A stretch of 40,560 nt of DNA from Azonexaceae bacterium (GTDB taxonomy: Bacteria > Pseudomonadota > Gammaproteobacteria > Burkholderiales > Rhodocyclaceae): positions 1 to 40,560 of the forward strand of contig SSSZ01000090.1 of assembly GCA_009469675.1 (NCBI GenBank), given 5' to 3'. The position numbers and the translations under genes were made by a program. Positions 35,030-40,560 of the stretch are shown piece by piece; within the stretch, counting starts at the first letter, position 1, and each line of letters begins with the position of its first letter. The notes beneath the pieces are model-generated. The model saw only the letters and a list, made by a program, of their open reading frames with translations. It did not search any database and had not been told where the DNA came from.

Positions 35030-36376
35030 TCAATCGCTCGGCAGGTCGATCCCCTTGAGCTTGCGGTAGAGGTCGACGGCGTAGGAGTCGGTCATGCCGG
35101 CGACGAAATCGGCCACCTGCAGGAGGCGGACGTAGGGGTCGGGGTCGGGCTGGCCGTCGTGGCCGAGGAACTGGGCGGGCAGGAGTTTCAGGAGCATGCG
35201 TTCGCGGGTGGTCAGGCGGCCGTGGCCGGCACCGGCTTCCACCGCCGTGACGAAGAGCGACAGGAGGCCGCCGAGAACCTCGAAGCCGGCGGTTTCGATT
35301 TCCAGGGCGGGCCGGGCGACGTAGATGGCCTCCTTGGCGACCCGCAACACGGCCTGCAGGGGGATGGCCACGGGAGAATTGTCGAGGAGTTCGTCGTCGA
35401 AGCGACCGTCGAGGATGGCCTCCTCGTTCGCCAGGAAAACGGCGGCGGCGCTCTCCAGGAGCCGCCCGATGGCTTTGGCGCGCAGGTATTCGAGGCGCTC
35501 CTTGGGATCGTGCAGGCGGCCGATGCGCCCGCCGCTGACGCTGTCTCCGGCCAGGTCGGCGAGCAGCAGTTCAGCGTCCTTGTAGGGGACGAAGCCGAGG
35601 CGGGCCGCGTCTTCCAGGTCGACGATGAGGTAGCAGGTGTCGTCGGCCACCTCGACCAGGGTCGCCAGGGGGTGGCGGCGCCAGGCCTGGCCCGAAATAC
35701 GCTCGACCAGGCCGGTGGCGGCGGCGACCCGGCGGAAGGATTCGGCATCGTGCTGGAAATAGCCGAATTTCTTGCCGCTCTTGCCGTCCAGCTCGGCGTC
35801 GACCTGGGAAGGCCGCGGGTACTTGGTGAAGGTGGCGAGGACCGCGGCGGTCAGTTGCAGGCCCGGATTGGCCGGGCTCTGCAGGCGGGTGACGATGCGA
35901 AAGCCCTGGGCGTTGCCCTCGTAGCGCTCGAAATCGGTGCGCTGGGCGGGGGTGAAGGGGTGGCGGTCGAGCAGCCCGGAATTCCTGAACCATTCGCGGA
36001 TGGCGTCCTCTCCGGCGTGGCCGAAGGGTGGATTGCCGATATCGTGGGCCAGGCAGGCGGCGGCGACGATGGCGCCGAAATCGGCGGTCTCGACGTGCTC
36101 CAGGCCGTGGCGGGCGATGATCTCGCGGCCCACCAGGGCGCCCAGGGAGCGTCCGACGCAACTGGCCTCCAGGCTGTGGGTCAGGCGGGTACGGACATAG
36201 TCGCTCTTGGAAAGCGGAAAGACCTGGGTCTTGTCCTTCAAGCGCCGGAACGCCGAGGTGAAGACGATGCGGTCGTAATCCTGCTGGTAGGCGGTGCGTA
36301 CCGGCGCGCTCGGCGCCGCACCGGCCCCCAGGCGCTCGGCGGAAAGGAGCTTCTCCCAGACTTCCCTTTGCCTCAT
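35030..36376 (-). CDS. dgt: dGTP triphosphohydrolase-like HD-domain protein
   Basis: A 448-residue HD-superfamily enzyme that splits dNTPs (dGTP for Dgt) into nucleoside and triphosphate. Metal-binding parts are TRLTHSLEASCVGR and CLAHDIGNPPFGHAGEDAI (the HD pair). DRIVFTSAFRRLKDKTQVFPL near the N-terminus is the usual opening. Length and motifs fit Dgt; a more general dNTPase is possible. It lies directly upstream of the lexA promoter on the same strand. Confidence 0.92.
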   Translation of the reverse strand: MRQREVWEKLLSAERLGAGAAPSAPVRTAYQQDYDRIVFTSAFRRLKDKTQVFPLSKSDYVRTRLTHSLEASCVGRSLGALVGREIIARHGLEHVETADFGAIVAAACLAHDIGNPPFGHAGEDAIREWFRNSGLLDRHPFTPAQRTDFERYEGNAQGFRIVTRLQSPANPGLQLTAAVLATFTKYPRPSQVDAELDGKSGKKFGYFQHDAESFRRVAAATGLVERISGQAWRRHPLATLVEVADDTCYLIVDLEDAARLGFVPYKDAELLLADLAGDSVSGGRIGRLHDPKERLEYLRAKAIGRLLESAAAVFLANEEAILDGRFDDELLDNSPVAIPLQAVLRVAKEAIYVARPALEIETAGFEVLGGLLSLFVTAVEAGAGHGRLTTRERMLLKLLPAQFLGHDGQPDPDPYVRLLQVADFVAGMTDSYAVDLYRKLKGIDLPSD

Positions 36377-36389
36377 GGCCGGTGCCCCG

Positions 36390-36932
36390 TCAGTACTTCA
36401 CGGCCGGCAGCAACTGGTCGAAGGCCCGCCCGGCCTCGTCGAAGGCCGCCGCCGGCACGACCATCTGGAGGAGGAAAAAGGCCTGTGCCCCCTCGATGAC
36501 GACCAGCCGGGTGCGCAGCGGCTGCCCCTCGGCGTCGAGCCGTGCCTCGTAGGACCAGACGCTCCTTGCTCCGACCTGGATGCGCTGCACCGGCCCGGCC
36601 TCGCCCCCTTGCTGCTGCAGGGCATCGCGGCTGGTCTTGAGGACGAAGTCGGCGGTCACCGCGGCATCGACCTTCTTGACGCCGGTGACCCGCACCAGGG
36701 GGCGGATGTCGCCGACCGGCGCCGTGAGCTGGAGATCGGCCACCGGGCCGCCTTCGTCGCTGGTCCCGGCGGATTCCCGGTCGGTGATTGCCCAGCGCCC
36801 CGCCGGGGGAGCGATTTCAAGGCGCCCGAAACGCTCGCCCACGTAGGCATCGCCGCTCACCGTCCCGGCCTGGGCGGCAGCGCACAGGGCCAGGGCCAGG
36901 GCGCCGGCGAGGCAGCACAGCAGTTTTTTCAT
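36390..36932 (-). CDS. secreted protein of unknown function
   Basis: A 180-residue protein with a signal peptide (MKKLLCCLAGALALALCAAAQA). The mature domain of alternating strands (GDAYVGERFGRLEIAPPAG, IRPLVRVTGVKKVDAAVTAD, LRTRLVVIEGAQAFFLLQMV) looks like a small periplasmic beta-type domain. GGGAG lies before the ATG at 36932; a longer frame to 37076 runs into the thioesterase gene. It stands between dgt and the thioesterase on the same strand, with 34 bases to the latter. Function unknown. Confidence 0.8.
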   Translation of the reverse strand: MKKLLCCLAGALALALCAAAQAGTVSGDAYVGERFGRLEIAPPAGRWAITDRESAGTSDEGGPVADLQLTAPVGDIRPLVRVTGVKKVDAAVTADFVLKTSRDALQQQGGEAGPVQRIQVGARSVWSYEARLDAEGQPLRTRLVVIEGAQAFFLLQMVVPAAAFDEAGRAFDQLLPAVKY

Positions 36933-36966
36933 GGTTTTCTCCCGGAAACGGTTTTTCCGGCCAAGT

Positions 36967-37374
36967 TTACCCTGCTTCGAGCAGGGTCCGCACGCCCTCG
37001 GGCATGGGCACCGATTTTCCCGTCCGCCGATCCATCCAGACAATCTTGGCGGCGCCCTCGGCGTAGAGCCGCTCATCGCCCACCAGGCGCATCTCGATAT
37101 GGGTCTGGACGCTGGAGCGCCCGGGCTTGCCGGCGTAGGTCCGGACCTCGACGGTGCCGGGGTAGGTCAAGGGGATCAGGAAGGTACAACCGGCATTGAC
37201 GATGACCGGCCGGCCACCCCCGGCGAGGAGCTCCTGCCCGAAGCTTTCCACCCATTCGACGCGGGCCTGCTCCATGTAGCGGAAATAGACGGTATTGTTC
37301 ACATGGCCGTAGGCGTCCATGTCGCCCCAGCGCATGGCGATCTGCGTCGTATGGACAAGTTTGCGCGGCTCCAT
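36967..37374 (-). CDS. acyl-CoA thioesterase, YbgC/4HBT hotdog fold
   Basis: A 135-residue hotdog-fold thioesterase. RWGDMDAYGHVNNTVYFRYM carries the catalytic aspartate (in place of the D-x-x-x-x-H-V-N-N family motif start), and VEVRTYAGKPGRSSVQTHIEM and ERLYAEGAAKIVWMD are typical. It hydrolyses acyl-CoA; the chain length is unknown. It is divergent from the ETF-QO gene with a 96-base shared regulatory gap, which fits a link to acyl-CoA breakdown. Confidence 0.9.
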   Translation of the reverse strand: MEPRKLVHTTQIAMRWGDMDAYGHVNNTVYFRYMEQARVEWVESFGQELLAGGGRPVIVNAGCTFLIPLTYPGTVEVRTYAGKPGRSSVQTHIEMRLVGDERLYAEGAAKIVWMDRRTGKSVPMPEGVRTLLEAG

Positions 37375-37388
37375 TGCCTTGTCTTTCC

Positions 37389-37456
37389 TATGGGGTTGAT
37401 CTAAGCGTTTCCATACTGTACCGTATTGTCTACAACGTCACAAGACAATCCCCATA
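37389..37456. promoter_or_regulatory. operator-like palindromes in the thioesterase / ETF-QO gap
   Basis: ATACTGTACCGTAT (37413-37426) is a near-palindrome of the TetR-operator type. ATTGTCT/AGACAAT (37425-37431 and 37443-37449) and TATGGGG/CCCCATA (37389-37395 and 37450-37456) are further perfect seven-base inverted pairs. They lie between divergent starts, so one repressor could control both genes. The regulator is not in the window. Confidence 0.45.
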
Positions 37457-37470
37457 ATCAAGGAGAGAGC

Positions 37471-39117
37471 ATGGAACGGGATGCGATGGAATTCGACGTG
37501 GTCGTCGTTGGCGGCGGCCCGGCCGGACTATCCGCGGCGATTCGCCTGAAACAACTGGCGGCGGAGCAGAACCGGGAGGTTTCGGTGTGCCTCATCGAAA
37601 AAGGCTCGGAAATCGGCGCACACATCCTGTCCGGCGCCGTCATGGACCCCCGCGCCCTGAGCGAACTCTTCCCCAACTGGAAGGAAGAAGGCGCGCCCCT
37701 CAACGCCCCCGTGGTCGAAGACCGCTTCTTCATCCTCAATGAAAGCGGCGGCTTTCGCGTCCCCAACTGGGTGCTGCCGGGCTGCTTCCACAACGAAGGC
37801 AATTACGTCATTTCCCTGGGCAACGTCTGCCGCTGGCTGGGGGAACGCGCCGAGGCCCTGGGGGTGGAAATCTACCCGGGCTTCGCCGGGTCCGAAGTGT
37901 TGTTCGACGAAAATGGCGCCGTCAAAGGCGTCGCCACCGGCGACATGGGCCTGCTCAAGAACGGCGAACCCGGCCCCAACCACCAGCCGGGCATGGAACT
38001 GCACGCCAAATACACCTTCTTCGCCGAAGGCTGCCGCGGCCACCTGGGCAAGCAACTGCAGGCCCGCTTCAAGCTCCAGGAGGGCGCCGACCCGCAAACC
38101 TACGGCATCGGCATCAAGGAACTCTGGGAAATCAAACCCGAGAACCACCAGCCCGGCCTCGTCGTCCATACCGGCGGCTGGCCGATGCAGCCCGACACCT
38201 ACGGCGGCGGCTTTCTCTACCACCTGGAAAACAATCAGGTCTCGGTCGGCTACGTGGTGGGCCTCGGCTACGAGAACCCCTACCTCTCGCCCTATGAGGA
38301 ATTCCAGCGCTACAAGACCCACCCGGAAATCCGCAAATTCCTCGAAGGCGGCAAGCGCATCGCCTATGGCGCCCGGGCGCTCACCGCTGGCGGCCTGCAG
38401 TCCCTGCCCAAGCTCACCTTCCCGGGCGGCGTCCTGATCGGCGACGACGCCGGCTTTCTCAACGCGGCCCGCATCAAGGGTTCCCACTGCGCCCTCAAGA
38501 CCGGCGCCCTGGCTGCCGAGGCCTGCTTCGCGGCGCTGGCCGGCGAACGCCAGCGCGACGAACTCACCGCCTACCCGGAAGCCTTCCGCGCCAGCTGGCT
38601 GTACGAGGAACTCCACGCCACCCGCAATTTCAAGCCGTGGATGGCCAAGGGCCTGACCCTGGGTTCGATCATGTTCGGCATCGACCAGATCGTCTTCCGG
38701 GGCAAGGCGCCGTGGACCCTGCGCAACACCACGCCCGACCACGAAAAGCTCAAGCCGGCCGCAGCCTGCCAGCCCATCGCCTATCCCAAGCCCGACGGCG
38801 TGTTGACCTTCGACCGGCTGTCGTCGGTTTTCCTCTCCAGCACCAACCACGAGGAAGACCAGCCCTGCCACCTGCAGTTGAAGGATGCGGAAACTCCCAT
38901 CCTGGTCAATCTGGCCAAGTACGACGCCCCGGAACAGCGTTTTTGCCCGGCCGGCGTCTATGAAATCCTGCGCGACGATTCGGCCAACAGCCCGCGGCTG
39001 CAGATCAACGCCCAGAACTGCGTGCATTGCAAAACCTGCGATATCAAGGATCCGACCCAGAACATCAACTGGGTGACGCCCCAGGGCGGCGAGGGGCCGA
39101 CTTACCCCAACATGTGA
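37471..39117 (+). CDS. electron transfer flavoprotein-ubiquinone oxidoreductase
   Basis: A 548-residue ETF-QO that carries electrons from ETF (fed by acyl-CoA dehydrogenases) to ubiquinone at the inner membrane. The FAD loop is VVVVGGGPAGLSAAIRL at 10-26; GSEIGAHILSGAVMDPRAL follows; GGVLIGDDAGFLNAARIKG is the second FAD motif. The [4Fe-4S] ligands are Cys in RFCPAGVYEI and CVHCKTCDIKDP at the C-terminus. AAGGAG lies before the ATG at 37471; an earlier in-frame start (37426) overlaps the operator palindromes. It ends at a hairpin abutted by an IS. Confidence 0.96.
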   Translation: MERDAMEFDVVVVGGGPAGLSAAIRLKQLAAEQNREVSVCLIEKGSEIGAHILSGAVMDPRALSELFPNWKEEGAPLNAPVVEDRFFILNESGGFRVPNWVLPGCFHNEGNYVISLGNVCRWLGERAEALGVEIYPGFAGSEVLFDENGAVKGVATGDMGLLKNGEPGPNHQPGMELHAKYTFFAEGCRGHLGKQLQARFKLQEGADPQTYGIGIKELWEIKPENHQPGLVVHTGGWPMQPDTYGGGFLYHLENNQVSVGYVVGLGYENPYLSPYEEFQRYKTHPEIRKFLEGGKRIAYGARALTAGGLQSLPKLTFPGGVLIGDDAGFLNAARIKGSHCALKTGALAAEACFAALAGERQRDELTAYPEAFRASWLYEELHATRNFKPWMAKGLTLGSIMFGIDQIVFRGKAPWTLRNTTPDHEKLKPAAACQPIAYPKPDGVLTFDRLSSVFLSSTNHEEDQPCHLQLKDAETPILVNLAKYDAPEQRFCPAGVYEILRDDSANSPRLQINAQNCVHCKTCDIKDPTQNINWVTPQGGEGPTYPNM

Positions 39118-39127
39118 CCGGCGGTGC

Positions 39128-39148
39128 GGCAGGGGCCTGTCCCCTGCC
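39128..39148 (+). terminator. hairpin after ETF-QO, cut off by the IS
   Basis: GGCAGGGG (39128-39135), loop CCTGT, and CCCCTGCC (39141-39148) form a perfect eight-pair stem ten bases past the stop. The IS end begins at the very next base, so any U tract that followed would have been displaced. Confidence 0.6.
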
Positions 39149-40419
39149 CAGGGCAATCGCACGAATCTTATACAAGACCGAAGAGATGAGCGCGATAGTT
39201 GTCGGAAGTAGCGGCGATGAGCCGTCGGACCTTGATGCCGCCTTTACGGGGAACGGGATCAAGGCGGATGAGGTTCATGGTGATGTGTTTAAGGACGGCG
39301 AGGTTATGAGCGGCATAGCCGGTACGGAGGCGCATCTGGTCATCGGCGAAGGCGACGTCCATGCACCAATGCAGTCGGTTCTCGACGGCCCAGTGCTGAC
39401 GGATGGCGCTACCGATGCGCGGGGCATCGGCCGGAAGACTGCTGATGTAGTAACGATGCTCGACCGAGGTTTTGCCCCGGATTGTCCGCTGGGCTTCGAT
39501 GACGACGAAAGACTGGAGATCGGGCCATTGATCGGGCTTGTACAGGCAATCCAGTTGGTCGAAGGCAAAGCAGCGCCGCTGCTCGATGCGGCCGTGATCC
39601 TTCTCGATGGACTCGAAGAAGCTGTAGGGCGTCTTGTCAGGGGCAGCGCTGAAACTGGCAAAGAAGTCGTGCAATGAGTCAGCCAGGGTCGGATGATTCT
39701 CCTTCACCGCCAGCACGTAGTCGGCCTGGCAGCTCCGGATGGTCTGAGCAATCTGGGTTTGGGTTCCCATCGCGTCAATCGTGACGATGCAGCCTTCGAG
39801 CGCCAGGGTTTGCAGCAACAGCGGAATCGCCGTGATTTCGTTCGACTTGGCGGCCGTCGCGGTCTGTCCCAGCACCAAACCGGCCCCGGCGGCAAACGCA
39901 CTGACCAGATGCAGTGCCGTCGCATCCACCTTGCCCGAGCGCCGACTGGTCTTGCCATCAATGGCGACGACGGCGTCCGGCCCGAGGGCCGGCAAGACGC
40001 TGCCGACCCAGCGGCGGAACGCGGCTTCGAATTCGTCCGGACGGATCAGTCCGAATAACCGCCCCAGGGTGTCGTGCGACGGAATCCCGTGTTCAAGCTT
40101 GAGGTACTGCCGGAACCAGTCGAGCTTCTCGTTCGCCCAGGCTTCAATCTCGACGAAGGTGTCGGCTCCGGCCAGAACCCCATTGACCGCGACCACCAGC
40201 ACTTCGACCAGGTTGTGCCGCGTCTTCTTCGCTTGACGAGGGTCGGTGATCGATACGAATGCGTCCGCCAAACTCAGCCGGCTTTCCGTCTCCATGGCTC
40301 ACCCCAAAAAGACAGAAAACTACACAAATCCAACACCTGTGAACACCCCCTGGGTAACCCTTTGATCGTCAACGCCTATTTTTGCAGTTCACGACAGCGG
40401 CATTCGTGCGATTGCCCTG
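39149..40419 (-). mobile_element. complete ISAs1-type insertion sequence
   Basis: A 1.27-kb element bounded by inverted repeats. The match runs for 20 bases without a mismatch (39147-39166 against 40402-40421); I take CAGGGCAATC at 39149 and its complement ending at 40419 as the tips. It holds one transposase gene. I find no 8-10 bp direct repeat flanking it: the left flank ends CCCCTGCC and the right flank begins GGGGAAAC. So the target duplication is lost or the ends recombined. Confidence 0.9.
39168..40295 (-). CDS. ISAs1-family transposase
   Basis: A 375-residue DDE transposase. N-terminal ITDPRQAKKTRHNLVEVLVV and IEAWANEKLDWFRQYL are the DDE_Tnp_1-associated region. The catalytic part has VVAIDGKTSRRS (first Asp), GCIVTIDAMGTQTQIA (second Asp) and HWAVENRLHWCMDVAFADD (Glu of the signature). 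GGGGTGAG precedes the ATG. It is full length, with the reading frame intact, so the element may be active. The stop lies just inside the left repeat. Confidence 0.93.
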   Translation of the reverse strand: METESRLSLADAFVSITDPRQAKKTRHNLVEVLVVAVNGVLAGADTFVEIEAWANEKLDWFRQYLKLEHGIPSHDTLGRLFGLIRPDEFEAAFRRWVGSVLPALGPDAVVAIDGKTSRRSGKVDATALHLVSAFAAGAGLVLGQTATAAKSNEITAIPLLLQTLALEGCIVTIDAMGTQTQIAQTIRSCQADYVLAVKENHPTLADSLHDFFASFSAAPDKTPYSFFESIEKDHGRIEQRRCFAFDQLDCLYKPDQWPDLQSFVVIEAQRTIRGKTSVEHRYYISSLPADAPRIGSAIRQHWAVENRLHWCMDVAFADDQMRLRTGYAAHNLAVLKHITMNLIRLDPVPRKGGIKVRRLIAATSDNYRAHLFGLV

Positions 40420-40497
40420 GGGGAAACGCCGGTTCGCAGGCTATCTGCTTGTTCCTGCGCTACAATCCCGTGCCCCTATCGCTTTCCGGAGACCCCG

Positions 40498-40560
40498 ATG
40501 CCGCTTCGCCCCGCCGCCCTGGCCGCCGCCCTCCTGCTGGCCGCTTCCGCCCACGCCGCC
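40498..40560 (+). CDS. start of a secreted-protein gene, runs off window end
   Basis: After the IS, GGAG lies seven bases before an ATG at 40498 that opens 21 codons to the window edge. They read MPLRPAALAAALLLAASAHAA, a textbook signal peptide with a cleavage site after the AHA. The mature part is beyond the window, so the product cannot be named. TTGTTCC around 40450 and the CTACAATCC at 40459-40467 form a possible promoter. Confidence 0.6.
   Translation, partial: MPLRPAALAAALLLAASAHAA

Overview
The window is GC-rich, densely packed chromosomal DNA of a Gram-negative bacterium. It is most likely a betaproteobacterium of the Rhodocyclales type. This is inferred from the 400-residue TrpS, the single-chain glycine decarboxylase under a tandem glycine riboswitch, the LexA/ImuA/ImuB/DnaE2 SOS set with CTGT-N8-ACAG boxes, and the presence of ETF-ubiquinone oxidoreductase. 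Species cannot be fixed from sequence reading alone.

Layout. (1) 1-1048 is an accessory edge: the N-terminus of an IS630-type transposase, a small secreted YHYH-type protein and a gene-poor stretch ending in five copies of a 14-bp repeat. (2) 9690-1049, minus strand, is a ten-gene run with overlaps or tiny gaps: PHP phosphoesterase, Sua5/YciO-like protein, M50 membrane protease, trpS, a three-gene lipid-linked sugar module (GT2, LAB_N, GT39), scpA, scpB and rluB. (3) 9758-14578, plus strand, is a complete glycine-cleavage unit: promoter, tandem glycine riboswitch with a possible terminator switch, gcvT, gcvH, gcvP and terminator. (4) 14768-17106 is a type II restriction-modification pair (C5-cytosine methylase plus EcoO109I-like endonuclease) of visibly lower GC. 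(5) 17177-19196 holds a secreted beta-helix protein and two small proteins with look-alike ends. (6) 19367-23764 is a five-gene operon: CPA2 antiporter, GCS2 ligase, class I amidotransferase-type hydrolase, unknown protein and YfcG-like GST. It is followed by two small membrane proteins. (7) 26480-24360, minus strand, holds a membrane-anchored TIR protein and a DnaJ-type zinc-finger co-chaperone. (8) 35004-26611, minus strand, is the SOS mutagenesis region: lexA-imuA-imuB and dnaE2, both headed by the same SOS-box sequence. A three-gene redox module (secreted small protein, flavocytochrome reductase, cytochrome b5 protein) sits between them. (9) 37374-35030, minus strand, holds a thioesterase, a secreted protein and dgt. 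(10) 37471-40560, plus strand, is ETF-QO, then a complete ISAs1-type IS on the minus strand, then the signal peptide of a gene running off the end.

How it fits together. The core genes cover chromosome segregation (ScpAB), translation (TrpS, RluB), one-carbon supply from glycine, electron input to quinone (ETF-QO) and SOS mutagenesis. The parts that look accessory or under-described are the antiporter/gamma-glutamyl operon, the TIR protein with a trans-membrane beta domain, the flavocytochrome/b5 module, the twin small proteins, the restriction-modification island and the 14-bp repeat cluster.
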